Source: an uncultured Collinsella sp.
Lineage (GTDB): Bacteria > Actinomycetota > Coriobacteriia > Coriobacteriales > Coriobacteriaceae
Assembly (NCBI GenBank): GCA_958407465.1
Contig: CATYIV010000001.1
Coordinates: 1-64,000 of the forward strand
DNA length: 64,000 nucleotides
Reading direction: 5' to 3'
In this document: one piece after another, positions 1 through 9,299 of the stretch
How positions within the stretch are numbered: the first letter of the stretch is position 1
Layout: every line of letters starts with the position of its first letter
Position numbers and translations under genes: made by a program
The notes under the pieces: generated by a model
The model's database searches: none
Told to the model about the DNA's origin: nothing
What the model saw: the letters and a program-made list of their open reading frames with translations, nothing else

Positions 1-1367
1 GCCACCGCGCCGCCCGAGGGGCTGTTGGCGAGCGAGACGGAGCCCCCGTGGGCGCTCGCGGCCTCGGAGGCGGCGTGGAGGCCGAGCCCGTAGTGGCGGC
101 CTCCGTCGCGCGAGGAGCGGGAGGAGTCGTCTGTGAAGAGGCGCTCGCAGCCGCGTTCGAGGGCGGCGGGAGAGAAGCCCGGTCCGTCGTCGGCCACCTC
201 GATGACGAGGTGGCCGCCCTCGACGTCGCAGGAGACCGCCACGCGCGAGCGCGCGTGCTCGGCGGCGTTGGCCACGAGGTTCGCGGCGGCTCGCGCCAGG
301 GCGGTTCGGTCGAGCGGGGCCTCGGGCGCGCCCGCGACAGCGGGGCCCGTGGTCGCGTCGAGCGTCACGCCTCGCGCCCGGGTGATCTGGGCGGCCTCGG
401 CGAGGACCTGCTCGCAGAGCTCGGCCGGCCGCATGGGGGCCCTCTCCGCCCCGCCGGACCCGCGCGAGGCCTCGATGAGCAGGCGCACGTAGCCGTCGAG
501 CCTTTCGACACTGCCGGCTATGTCGCGCGCGGCGGCCGCGAGGTCGGCGTCTTTCTCGTCTTCCAGCTCCTCCGCCACGAAGTCGGCGTTGGCGCGCAGC
601 ACGGTGAGCGGCGTCTTGAGGTCGTGGGCGAGCGACGCCACCTGCTCGCGCTGCCCCCGCTCCGCGGCCCAGCGGGCCTCGAGCGACTCGGCGAGGGAGG
701 TCCGCATGGCGTCCATCGCGGCGAGGACGTCGTTCACCTCGCGCACGTTGGTGCTGCCGACCGCGAAGTCGAGATCCCCCGCGCCGACGCGCCCCGCCGC
801 CTCCGCGAGCGGCGCCATCTTGCGCGAGATCACGCGGCTCGCACGGCGCGCCACGAGCGCGAGCGCGAACGCGCTTCCCGCAGCGGCGCCGACGAGCATG
901 AGGTTCTGCGGGTTGGGAAGCAGGCCGGCGAGGTCGCGCGAGACCCACTGCGGCAGGTACTCGCTGACGAGTGCGCAGGCCCCGCCGCCCTTGAGCGGGA
1001 ACGCGGCGTAGGTGAGGCCCGAGCCCCCGCCCTCGATCTCCACTGTGCCCGGATCCGCGGCGAGTGCCGCACGGGCCATTTCCGTCGCGTCCTCGAGCCG
1101 CGTGCCCTCGAGGTCTGTCATCAGCACGTATCCGTCCTTGTTCAGGATGAGGTAGCGGTACGCCGTCGGCACGTCCTGCTGCCCGCAGACGCCGTCGCGT
1201 GCCAGGCCCTCCGCGACCTCGCGCGCATTGGCCGGCCCCCAGCTTGCCTCGTAGACGAAGCCCGCGTTGATCGCCGCGGAGAGCGCCATGAACGCGGCGA
1301 GCCACGCCGTGGCGACCGCCGCGAACGCGTAGGCGAAGTAGCGCGCGATGACGAAGGAGAGCGGCAT
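1..1367 (-). CDS. Sensor histidine kinase, C-terminus cut by window edge
   Basis: Membrane histidine kinase that should phosphorylate the response regulator encoded 26 bases upstream. From the ATG at 1367 the frame stays open to the left edge. It shows a first membrane helix (about residues 10-34), an extracytoplasmic region, a second helix (about 155-173), a HAMP-like linker, an H-box ASLAHDLKTPL with the phospho-accepting His at about residue 248, an N-box NLVANAAEHA, a G1 box DDGPGF and a G2 box GLGL. Only the last residues are missing. Order and strand place it last in the lantibiotic-immunity operon, so it probably senses a lantibiotic or other envelope-active peptide; that role is inferred from context. 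Confidence 0.85.
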   Translation of the reverse strand, partial: MPLSFVIARYFAYAFAAVATAWLAAFMALSAAINAGFVYEASWGPANAREVAEGLARDGVCGQQDVPTAYRYLILNKDGYVLMTDLEGTRLEDATEMARAALAADPGTVEIEGGGSGLTYAAFPLKGGGACALVSEYLPQWVSRDLAGLLPNPQNLMLVGAAAGSAFALALVARRASRVISRKMAPLAEAAGRVGAGDLDFAVGSTNVREVNDVLAAMDAMRTSLAESLEARWAAERGQREQVASLAHDLKTPLTVLRANADFVAEELEDEKDADLAAAARDIAGSVERLDGYVRLLIEASRGSGGAERAPMRPAELCEQVLAEAAQITRARGVTLDATTGPAVAGAPEAPLDRTALARAAANLVANAAEHARSRVAVSCDVEGGHLVIEVADDGPGFSPAALERGCERLFTDDSSRSSRDGGRHYGLGLHAASEAASAHGGSVSLANSPSGGAV

Positions 1368-1393
1368 GCCCCCGCGACCTCGCGCTCCGGTCC

Positions 1394-2056
1394 TCAGAGC
1401 TGCCACTTGTACCCCATCCCCCAGACGGTCGCGATCGGATCGGCGCCGGCCTCGGAGAGTTTCCTCCGGGCGCGGCTGACCTGCATGGATATGGCCGCGT
1501 CGTCGGCGTCGCTCTCCCAGCCGAGCACCGCCTCGCGTATCTGTGCGCGGCTCATGACCTGCCCGGGGTGGCGGGCGAGGTACTCGCAGATGGCGTACTC
1601 GGTGGGCGTGAGCGGCACGGCCTCGTCGCCCACGGCGAGGCCGCGCGCCCCGAGGTCGATCCGCACCTCCCCGAAGGAGAGGGCGTGCGAGCGCGGCCGG
1701 CGCTCACGGCGTAGATGGGCCGCGACCTTGGCGCGCAGCTCCGCGGCCCCGAAGGGCTTGCGGACGTAGTCGTCGGCGCCCAGGCCGTAGCCGGCCACGG
1801 CGTCCTCCTCGGCCACGCGCGCGGTCAGGAAGATGATGGGCCCGTCGAAGTCCGGGCGGATCTGCCGCACGAGCTCGAAGCCGTCGAGCCCCGGCATCAT
1901 GACGTCGCAGAGCACGAGGTCGAAGCGCGAGAGGTCCATCTCCAGGACCGCCGTCGGGTCCGCTGCCTTGACGACCTCATGGCCGTCGCGGCCGAGGACG
2001 CGCGCGAGCGCGTCGAGGATCGCCCGTTCATCATCCACTGCCAGTATCCTCGCCAT
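1394..2056 (-). CDS. OmpR/PhoB-family response regulator
   Basis: Transcription factor of 220 residues with an N-terminal receiver domain (acidic pair D8-D9, phospho-acceptor D51 in LCDVMMPGLDG, conserved Lys in VRKPFG) and a C-terminal winged helix (about 125-220, ending in TVWGMGYKWQL, typical of the OmpR group). The start has a strong Shine-Dalgarno sequence, AGGAGG, at the right distance. It lies between the immunity transporter genes and the histidine kinase on the same strand, so it most likely controls this operon in response to peptide stress, as in other LanFEG loci with a linked two-component system. Confidence 0.93.
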   Translation of the reverse strand: MARILAVDDERAILDALARVLGRDGHEVVKAADPTAVLEMDLSRFDLVLCDVMMPGLDGFELVRQIRPDFDGPIIFLTARVAEEDAVAGYGLGADDYVRKPFGAAELRAKVAAHLRRERRPRSHALSFGEVRIDLGARGLAVGDEAVPLTPTEYAICEYLARHPGQVMSRAQIREAVLGWESDADDAAISMQVSRARRKLSEAGADPIATVWGMGYKWQL

Positions 2057-2101
2057 GTTCGACCTCCTGAAACTCCCGTCGGCATTGTACTTGCGCCGCG
2101 C

Positions 2102-2290
2102 TCAGCGGTCCAGAGCCCCGCGCGCAGCCGCGGGCGCGGGCGCCCACATGGCGATCTCAGGGTTGGGCAGCACGCGGTCGGCGATCGAGCGCAGCGCCGA
2201 CCCCCAGCCGGCGACGAGCAGGGCATTCCCGCCCAGGACGAGCGCTGCGGAGAGGAGGGCGAGCACGGCGGCGAGCGGCTTCCTACGCAT
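2102..2290 (-). CDS. Small membrane protein of the lantibiotic-immunity operon
   Basis: Protein of 62 residues with a single hydrophobic segment (about residues 6-30) after a positively charged start MRRKP, and a short, Pro/Ala-rich C-terminal tail. Its ATG overlaps the stop of the upstream permease gene by 8 bases, which argues for translational coupling and therefore for a real gene. I do not recognise a family. It has no cysteine, so it is not a lantibiotic precursor. It could be a small accessory subunit of the transporter or a membrane-anchored immunity peptide; both are guesses from position. Confidence 0.6.
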   Translation of the reverse strand: MRRKPLAAVLALLSAALVLGGNALLVAGWGSALRSIADRVLPNPEIAMWAPAPAAARGALDR

Positions 2291-3098
2291 CTGCCCTCCC
2301 GTCCTCGAAGCGGCAGAACCAGGCGATAAGGACGGCGGCGGTTGCCAGGGTGAGCACGAGGCCAGCGAGCGCAGTCGTGAGGAGAGGGCCCGCCGCGCGT
2401 GCGGCGTCGATGAAGGCCTCTACCCCGAGCGACCCCAGGCGCGCGGGCCAGGCGAGCGGCACCCAGCTCAGGGGCGTCGCCAGGGCACCGGTGAGCTCGC
2501 CGGTCATGAGGCCGTGTGCAAGTCCGCCCACTGAGAAGAACGCGAGGAGCACCCCCGCCGCGCCGGCGCCGATGGTGGCGTTGCGGCCGAAGCGCAGAGC
2601 CACGCCGAGCCCCAGCGCGTAGAGGGGCAGGCTGCCCAGCACGATGCCCGCCCAAGTGGCCGCAAGTGGAGCGGGCCCGAGCGGCAGGCGCCCGGCAACG
2701 GCGAGCACGGCCCCGAACACGCCGAGCGCCACGGCCAGCGCGCCCGCGCCGAGCGCCGCAAGGGCGAGCAGCTTCGCCGCGACGGCGCGCCCGCGCGAGG
2801 GGACTGCCGTGAGGTTGGCGAGGCGCCCGGCAGCGCGCTCCTCGTCCACGGCGAGCCCGCAGACGATGGCGGACATGAGCGGCATGAGGGCGCCGAGGAA
2901 CTGGGCGTAGGCGTCTGCGCCCAGCGCCGGGTCCCATCGGGCTATGGAGAAGTACTCGCCGCAGGCAAGACCGGCTGCCAGGCCGCAGACGAGGTGCACT
3001 GCCGTGAGCGGGGAGCGCGCCAGGCGCAGAGCCTCGGAGAGCAGGGCCCGCGGGAGAGTCATGCGCGGCGTCGGGTCGGAGAGTCGTGTCATGGCCAT
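2283..3098 (-). CDS. Lantibiotic immunity ABC transporter permease, MutG/EpiG type
   Basis: Second permease of a LanFEG-type exporter that removes lantibiotics or similar peptides from the cytoplasmic membrane. The 271-residue product has about six hydrophobic segments and no ATPase motifs, and it starts MAMTRLSDP. The open frame continues far upstream, but the ATG at 3098 is the sensible start because it overlaps the stop codon of the preceding permease (TGATG arrangement). Gene order ATPase, permease E, permease G is that of mutFEG/epiFEG and cprABC-like loci. No lantibiotic biosynthesis gene is present, so this is probably a stand-alone resistance transporter. Confidence 0.8.
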   Translation of the reverse strand: MAMTRLSDPTPRMTLPRALLSEALRLARSPLTAVHLVCGLAAGLACGEYFSIARWDPALGADAYAQFLGALMPLMSAIVCGLAVDEERAAGRLANLTAVPSRGRAVAAKLLALAALGAGALAVALGVFGAVLAVAGRLPLGPAPLAATWAGIVLGSLPLYALGLGVALRFGRNATIGAGAAGVLLAFFSVGGLAHGLMTGELTGALATPLSWVPLAWPARLGSLGVEAFIDAARAAGPLLTTALAGLVLTLATAAVLIAWFCRFEDGRADA

Positions 3099-3864
3099 CA
3101 CCTCTCCTCGGAGCGTGCGAACCAGGCCGCGCCCGCCGCCGTGAGCGCGGCGAACGCGAGCGCGCAGACCGCAAGGCCCGCCAGTGTGAGCATGCCGTTC
3201 GCCGTGAGCGCCCCGCCGAGCGCCATGTCCGCCGCGAGTGGCTCGCCGCTCGGCAGCACGGGGATGAAGTTCGTGGGGATGACCATGCTCGCCGACGGCG
3301 GAAAGAGCTGCGGCAGCGGCACCAGCGACCAGGCGAACCCACCCACGAGCTGCGCGGCGAGCGGGCAGAAGATGCCCGCGAGCATGCCGAGCCGCGTCGT
3401 GAGGAAGAGCCCTGCGGGGATCATCCACGCCGCGGTCACCGTGTTGGCGAGCGCGCAGAGGAGCATCGTGAGCGTGCCCGCGGCCGTGAGGCCCTGCGAG
3501 GAGAACGCCGAGCCCGCGAGGTAGATGCCGAAGACCACGAGGTTCGAGAGCGTGCAGAGCGCGAGGCACCAGAGCGCCTTGGCCCACCAGGCGCGCCCGA
3601 GTGGGAAGCCCAGGCCTAGAAGCCCCCGCATCCGCGTGCGCGCGTCCGCCCGCGCGACGCAAGCCACCACGAGCGAGAGAGCCACGGGCAGGAAGAGCGC
3701 GTACCAGTAGTTCCACGCGCTGAAGATCTGCACGCCCCGGTAGGGCATCGCGCCGAGCAGCGGCATCGGCAGCGCCATGAGCACGGCCAGGCGAACCGGT
3801 GCCGCGTGGCACGACTTCAGGGCCTCAGCGCGCAGGCCCGCGAGCAGGCCGCCTTTCTCGCCCG

Positions 3865-3868
<4 letters not shown>
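3098..3868 (-). CDS. Lantibiotic immunity ABC transporter permease, MutE/EpiE type
   Basis: First integral membrane subunit of the LanFEG-like exporter, 256 residues with about six membrane spans and a cytoplasmic N-terminus MTGEKGGLLAG. The pattern SAWNYWYALFLPVALSL in the second span is typical of this permease family. The ATG overlaps the stop of the ATPase gene by four bases (ATGA), and its own stop overlaps the next permease, so all three subunits are translationally coupled. Membrane location and a role in peptide antibiotic self-protection or resistance follow from the family. Confidence 0.85.
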
Positions 3869-4593
<725 letters not shown>

Positions 4594-4787
4594 GGGTTCG
4601 TCCTTTCTCTTCCGGGCGCGCGGGCCGAGTCGCCGTGCCCGCGCGCCTTACCTTTCGGGTTCACCATCCATGGTGGGACGCGTTTCTAACGAAGCCGTAA
4701 CGGCCGTTGGGCTCTTTTGACGCCAGCCCTTCTCGACCCGTACGCCACTCATGGTATGTTTACGCGATAACAAGGATGGAGGTGCCC
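4594..4787 (-). promoter_or_regulatory. Upstream region of the immunity operon with three palindromes
   Basis: No gene is seen here. There is a perfect 11-bp inverted repeat (GGCGCGCGGGC at 4615-4625 and its complement at 4637-4647) close to the ATPase start, which would form a stable stem in the leader RNA. A perfect palindrome CACCATCCATGGTG lies at 4662-4675 and a 10-bp palindrome AACGGCCGTT at 4699-4708. These are candidate sites for the linked response regulator or for attenuation; assignment is inference. Confidence 0.4.
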
Positions 4788-4949
4788 GTGGCACGCAATA
4801 AGTACCTGGAGGAGACGGTCGAGAAGATCAGGGGCGACGGCCCAGCGAGTGTTATTTTGCGAGCTATGCGCATCGAAAGCGATCTTTCGTGGTATAAACT
4901 ACTTGCCGGAAGCCGCGGCTTTCAGAGTACGGCTTACGTGTACGTTTAA
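4788..4949 (+). pseudogene. Truncated TetR-family regulator remnant
   Basis: From a GTG preceded by GGAGG, the frame reads VARNKYLEETVEKI, which looks like the first helix of a TetR repressor (such proteins often start MARNKYPEETV). After about 15 residues the similarity stops and the frame ends at 4949, so the helix-turn-helix and the whole ligand domain are missing. It sits between the lantibiotic-immunity operon and a toxin-like gene, consistent with an insertion or deletion that replaced most of the gene. It is unlikely to make a working regulator. Confidence 0.45.
4890..4898 (+). promoter_or_regulatory. Extended -10 promoter before the ToxN-like gene
   Basis: TGGTATAAA matches an extended -10 element (TG, one base, TATAAA); no good -35 is seen. 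It lies right after a small hairpin (CGAAAG, loop CGAT, CTTTCG, 4874-4889). Transcription from here would produce a leader of about 140 bases before the toxin-like gene. Confidence 0.4.
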
Positions 4950-5045
4950 CCTCCGTGGGCGACGGGGTGCCGCAAGGCGTAGAATATCGCCCACCTGTAG
5001 GGGCCTGCAGCGATGCGGGCCCCGCCTCGTATGAAGGGGGCGTAA
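4905..5045 (+). ncRNA. Structured leader, candidate type III antitoxin RNA
   Basis: The stretch between the extended -10 promoter and the toxin-like gene is rich in inverted repeats: palindrome AAGCCGCGGCTT (4910-4921), an 8-bp stem GTGGGCGA/TCGCCCAC (4955-4962 and 4987-4994), and a GC-rich hairpin with a GCGA tetraloop (5000-5023). In type III toxin-antitoxin systems, RNA encoded directly upstream of the toxin binds it and a hairpin limits read-through. Unlike known examples I see no clear tandem repeats, so the antitoxin role is a hypothesis. Confidence 0.3.
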
Positions 5046-5048
5046 CCG

Positions 5049-5498
5049 ATGAAGATCGTATCCATCTCCCAGGACTTCTTCGACCTCGTCGAGGGCGACC
5101 GCGAGCTCATGCTTAAGCACAATCGCCCCTGCATCGTGGTGGTGAGGCTGCGTTTCCGCGGGAAGCGCAGGGACTTCGCCGTGCCGCTGCGCTCCAACAT
5201 CGCCCCTAACGTGCCCAAAGACCAGTACTTTGCGTTGCCACCCCGCCCCACGACGCGCCCCGGCTGCCGCCACGGCATCCACTACATCAAGATGTTCCCC
5301 ATAACCAAGGCCTACCAGCGCCGCTTCAGGACCGAGGGCTCGGCCTACTACGAGACGCTCCAGCGCATCATCGATGGCAACACCAAGCGTATTGTCTCCG
5401 AGTGCCAGGCGTACCTCGACCGCTACGAGCGCGAGGGAAGGCCTCGCTTTGCCGTCGACATCGACCGCATCGTGGGGCTGCTGGAGGGCGAGAAGTAG
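5049..5498 (+). CDS. ToxN/AbiQ-like type III toxin endoribonuclease
   Basis: Protein of 149 residues, MKIVSISQDF at the start, with the stretches NRPCIVVVRLRFRGKRRDF, AVPLRSNIAP and HGIHYIKMFPI. These resemble the type III toxin family ToxN/AbiQ/TenpN as it occurs in gut bacteria, in which a compact endoribonuclease is inhibited by an RNA antitoxin encoded just upstream. Length fits the family (about 150-180). It stands alone on the plus strand between minus-strand genes, behind a structured leader with its own promoter. The assignment rests on remembered family features, so moderate confidence; it may also be an uncharacterised RNase of the same fold. Confidence 0.6.
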   Translation: MKIVSISQDFFDLVEGDRELMLKHNRPCIVVVRLRFRGKRRDFAVPLRSNIAPNVPKDQYFALPPRPTTRPGCRHGIHYIKMFPITKAYQRRFRTEGSAYYETLQRIIDGNTKRIVSECQAYLDRYEREGRPRFAVDIDRIVGLLEGEK

Positions 5499-5706
5499 GG
5501 CACCTCGGCTCAGTCTCGAGCCATGTGGAGTCGCTCCGCATTTTTGAACGCCGCGTGTGCGTCCCAAATACTTGAGAAACAAGCTGTGAAGTGCGGTGGC
5601 GCGCCCGTGCCCGCGCGCAGCCATCTCCATCAGCGGCTACGCGGCGTCGGCTTCAAGTGGAACTGACGCCGCTGCTGTATATGGTTTGCCTTGCTGCGAA
5701 TGGCGA
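5499..5706. other. Intergenic region between convergent genes
   Basis: The ToxN-like gene and yjdF converge on this region. I see no open frame with a credible start. There is an 8-bp inverted repeat (GCGGCGTC and GACGCCGC, around 5640-5672) without a T-run, so it is not a convincing intrinsic terminator. Confidence 0.4.
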
Positions 5707-6126
5707 TCAATGCCCACGATGCTTCTGTTTGCGCTTCAGTTTTCTCTGCTCGTAGCGCGCCTCCGCCTCATCCGCGCGACGCTGGCTTCTTGCTTGAGCC
5801 GACTCCCGCTTCATCGCTTCTCTCTGTGCCGCGAGCGCCTGCTGCGCCTTGGTGCTCATCGCTGGCCGCTTGAGGGTTTTCGCCGCCTCGCGAGCGCGCC
5901 GCTTGGGGTTCTTCGCGGGCTTGCTTGTTTCAGTGGCCTTGTCGCCGAAGAACGAGAGCTTCTCCCATTTGTCGACAACGAACTGCAGAATCTCCTCATC
6001 GGACGGCTCCGCGCCGAAGACGATGCGGGCGACGCCGCACCTTCCGTCCTCGACATGCTCCGCCAGCCCGACCCAGAATTGGCCGTTGTGATATACGGTC
6101 AGGGTGGACGACACGCTGATCTGCAT
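5707..6126 (-). CDS. yjdF: YjdF family protein (DUF2992)
   Basis: Protein of 139 residues beginning MQISVSSTLTVYHNGQFWVGLAEHV, the hallmark N-terminus of YjdF, with a second conserved block EEILQFVVDKWEKLSFF and a long basic, alpha-helical C-terminal tail (KRRAREAAKTLKRP to KLKRKQKHRGH). The biochemical function of YjdF is unknown; in Firmicutes it is under control of a riboswitch that responds to azaaromatic compounds, suggesting a role in tolerance to such molecules. The ATG at 6126 has an excellent Shine-Dalgarno sequence AAAGGAGGAACC; the open frame extends upstream, but that part is leader RNA. Confidence 0.85.
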   Translation of the reverse strand: MQISVSSTLTVYHNGQFWVGLAEHVEDGRCGVARIVFGAEPSDEEILQFVVDKWEKLSFFGDKATETSKPAKNPKRRAREAAKTLKRPAMSTKAQQALAAQREAMKRESAQARSQRRADEAEARYEQRKLKRKQKHRGH

Positions 6127-6247
6127 GGTTGGTTCCTCCTTTATGTAGATGACCATGCAGAGAAGGGACAACCAAGGAGGCAGGTTACTGATGCGGACTC
6201 CCGCACGCCCACGACTACCCGACGGGGACTGTGTTTTCATCTCTGGT
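6127..6247 (-). promoter_or_regulatory. Probable yjdF riboswitch leader
   Basis: The 120 bases upstream of yjdF form a GC-rich structured leader containing a hairpin GCGGGAGUCCGC, ending at the Shine-Dalgarno AAAGGAGGA. Riboswitches of the yjdF class (Rfam RF01764) occupy this position in other bacteria. I could not fold it or match it to the covariance model, so the call rests on position, leader length and apparent structure. Confidence 0.45.
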
Positions 6248-6253
6248 GGTTGG

Positions 6254-6262
6254 ATTGTAGCA
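6254..6262 (-). promoter_or_regulatory. Extended -10 promoter of yjdF
   Basis: On the minus strand TGCTACAAT is an extended -10 element (TG, one base, TACAAT). The start of transcription would fall near 6247, giving a leader long enough for a riboswitch. No good -35 element is visible. Confidence 0.4.
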
Positions 6263-6337
6263 TGAGCGAATGCGCCCGGCATCGCTGCTGACATGGCGCA
6301 ACTGGGATTCGCTCCTCGATGCACCCTTGTGCGTATT

Positions 6338-6390
6338 TCCTTCTCGGTTTCGAAACTTTAAAAAAATTCGAGCTTCGAAACCGAGAAGGA
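6338..6390. repeat. Perfect 17-bp inverted repeat, operator-like
   Basis: TCCTTCTCGGTTTCGAA at 6338-6354 is repeated as its exact complement at 6374-6390, with 19 AT-rich bases between. The right arm runs into the Shine-Dalgarno sequence (AAGGAG) of the ATPase pseudogene, so a bound protein or an RNA hairpin would block both promoter and ribosome access. Within each arm the core TTCGAA is itself palindromic. Confidence 0.8.
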
Positions 6391-6394
6391 GCTG

Positions 6395-6928
6395 ATGATG
6401 GATTGGGTCGACCGCAATACGTACATGGAGCGGCTTTGGGCGCTCGAGGGCGTCCGGGACATCAAGGTGGTCGCGGGGGTGCACCGCTCCGGCAAGTCTG
6501 AGCTCATGAAGGCGTTCTCCGCCTCCGTTGCTCGGAAGGACCCATCCTCCAACAACGTCTACATCGACCTTCTGTACCTTGACAACGAGCTGCTGCTCGA
6601 GTACCAGCGCTGCATCGCGAAATCATGGAGTGGCACAAAGAGGGCGCCCGCAACTGTCTCTTCATCGACGAGGTGCAGCTGTGCGAGGGCTTCGAGAAGG
6701 CGATCAACGGCATTCACGCACGTGGCGGATGGGATGTCTGTCTCACGGGATCGAACGCGTTCCTCCTGAGCTCGGACCTGGCGACCCTGTTCACGGGGCG
6801 CCACAGGGAGGTCCACATTCTCCCCTTCGGCTTCGGCGAATACCGCTCCTACTTCGGCGGGCAGGGGGCCGTCGACGACGACTTCGACGGTTTCCTTCGG
6901 CGCGGGCGGATCGGGACCGAGCGCCGAT
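6395..6928 (+). pseudogene. AAA ATPase (AAA_14/DUF4143-like), frameshifted and truncated
   Basis: The first part (MMDWVDRNTYMERLWALEGVRDIKV) continues through a Walker A region AGVHRSGKSELMKAF. Near 6604-6606 the frame shifts: the sequence resumes in another frame as ALHREIMEWHKEG, then Walker B CLFIDEVQLCEGF and a sensor block CLTGSNAFLLSSDLATLFTGR with PFGFGEYRSYF. The similarity stops near 6910, and the C-terminal DUF4143 half is missing where the converging alcohol dehydrogenase gene begins. A one-base indel plus a 3-prime deletion make this a decaying gene; its promoter-proximal inverted repeat is still intact. Confidence 0.75.
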
Positions 6929-8092
6929 CTAGAGGCACTCGGTCAGAATCTGGAACACCTCGCTGCGCTCCAGTTTCTTGGCGCAGCCGCCGGTGAGCAC
7001 GCAGGTGTCCGCAACCTTGTGCAGCGTCTCGTCGGACGCGTCGGAGCCCATCTCGGCGAAGCTCGTGGGAAGCCCCATCTCGCCGATGAACGTCTGCAGG
7101 CGGTCGATGCCTTCGAGCGCCACCGTAAGGTCGTCTTTGCCCTTGGCGTCGACGCCCCACACCTCGCGCGCCCAGCGGGCGAACTGCGCGGGCGCCTCGG
7201 GGGCCAGGTGGCGGTAGAGCGCAGGGTGGATGACCGCGAGGCCCATTCCGTGGTTGGTGTGGGTGTACGCGCCGTACTGGTGCTGGATCATGTGCGCCTG
7301 GAAGTCCGTTGACTTGCCGATCTTGAGCACGCCGTTCTCGGCCATGGCGGAGTCGTATACGAGCTCGCTTCTGGCATCGAGGTTCTGGTCGTCGTCCGCG
7401 ATGATCCGCATGTTGCGGATGACGTTACGCTGGATGGCGAGGTTGATGTCGTCGGTGACATTGCGCCCGCGCGGGCTTCCGAAATAGCTCTCCATGCAGT
7501 GCGAGAGCGTGTCGAACGCGCCGCTCATGAACTGCGCGTGCGGTACGGTGAGCGTGAGCGCCGGGTCGAGCGCCGCCCACATGGGCATCGCCCCCAGATA
7601 GGCGCCCTTCACGTGTGTCTCCTCGTTGGTGATGACGGCGCCGTTGTTCTGCTCGGCACCCGTGCCGGAGAGCGTAACGATGCAGCCCATGGGGATGAAC
7701 GAACTCGGCATCTTGCCGTCGGCGTGCTCGAACGTCTCGATGTCCTCGTCAAGCATCGCCTGCGCGGAGACCACCTTGCAGCAGTCGAAGACCGACCCGC
7801 CGCCGACGGAGAGAATGAAGTCGACCTGCTCCTCGCGTGCGAGCGCGGCGCCTTCCTGGCACTTCTCGTAGGTCGGATTGGGCATGATGCCGCCGAAGTC
7901 CACCACGCGCTTGCCCGCGCTCGTGAGCTTATCGACCACGTGGCCGTAGACGCCGGTTCGCTTGACCGAACCTCCGCCGTAGGCGAGCATCACTGTCTTG
8001 CCCATGGCACCCATCTCGGCGTCGAGTGCCTGGTCCATGGCCCCCTCGCCGAAGTAGTTCCTGACCGGGTAGTCGTACGTGAATGAGTTCAT
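6929..8092 (-). CDS. Iron-containing alcohol dehydrogenase, BdhA/YqhD-like
   Basis: Group III metal-dependent alcohol dehydrogenase of 387 residues that should interconvert aldehydes and alcohols with NAD(P)H in the cytoplasm. The N-terminal Rossmann part has the nucleotide-binding motif GGGSVFDCCK, and the C-terminal helical part carries metal ligands in FDTLSHCMESY and DFQAHMIQHQYGAYTHTNHG. Family usage suggests NADPH-dependent butanol or aldehyde reduction. The start MNSFTYDYPVRNYFG has AGGAGG at good spacing. It lies 44 bases downstream of an aldo-keto reductase gene on the same strand and is probably co-transcribed, pointing to shared carbonyl detoxification or alcohol formation. Confidence 0.93.
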   Translation of the reverse strand: MNSFTYDYPVRNYFGEGAMDQALDAEMGAMGKTVMLAYGGGSVKRTGVYGHVVDKLTSAGKRVVDFGGIMPNPTYEKCQEGAALAREEQVDFILSVGGGSVFDCCKVVSAQAMLDEDIETFEHADGKMPSSFIPMGCIVTLSGTGAEQNNGAVITNEETHVKGAYLGAMPMWAALDPALTLTVPHAQFMSGAFDTLSHCMESYFGSPRGRNVTDDINLAIQRNVIRNMRIIADDDQNLDARSELVYDSAMAENGVLKIGKSTDFQAHMIQHQYGAYTHTNHGMGLAVIHPALYRHLAPEAPAQFARWAREVWGVDAKGKDDLTVALEGIDRLQTFIGEMGLPTSFAEMGSDASDETLHKVADTCVLTGGCAKKLERSEVFQILTECL

Positions 8093-8136
8093 GGCAATTC
8101 CTCCTAGTAAGTTATCAGTGCGGTCTGACCGCTCGT

Positions 8137-9093
<957 letters not shown>

Positions 9094-9276
9094 TTATAAC
9101 CCGCGGGTTCTAGGCGTCACCTCAAAGAGATCGGCGCCGAGCTCGTCGGCGATGGCCTGAGCTACGACAGCGGTGTGGCCCTGTGCCGAGTAGTAGGCCA
9201 CGAGGACGTTGCCGTCTGCAGCGGGCACTGCGGCGGGCTCGTCCTCGACAGTCGACTGGTCCTCGGCGGCGGCTTG
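9094..9276 (-). pseudogene. Flavodoxin-like lipoprotein gene fragment
   Basis: On the minus strand the frame reads an acidic Ala-rich linker (EDQSTVEDEPAA) followed by GNVLVAYYSAQGHT, a flavodoxin FMN-phosphate loop, then AQAIADELGADLFEVTP and a stop soon after. An in-frame stop lies upstream near 9282, so the signal peptide is lost, and the rest of the flavodoxin domain is missing. This is a clear relic of a secreted or lipid-anchored flavodoxin, lying between the two aldo-keto reductase genes. Confidence 0.7.
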
Positions 9277-9299
9277 GTTGGTCCGTTATTGTCTGAGCG

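Noticed and set aside
48..1769. Long open frame on the plus strand (573 codons)
   Set aside because: It lies antisense to the histidine kinase and response regulator, is rich in Arg, Gly and Glu, and has no family motif. High GC leaves the opposite strand open.
2102..2290. Lantibiotic precursor peptide
   Set aside because: The 62-residue product has no Cys and a membrane helix; it is not a precursor.
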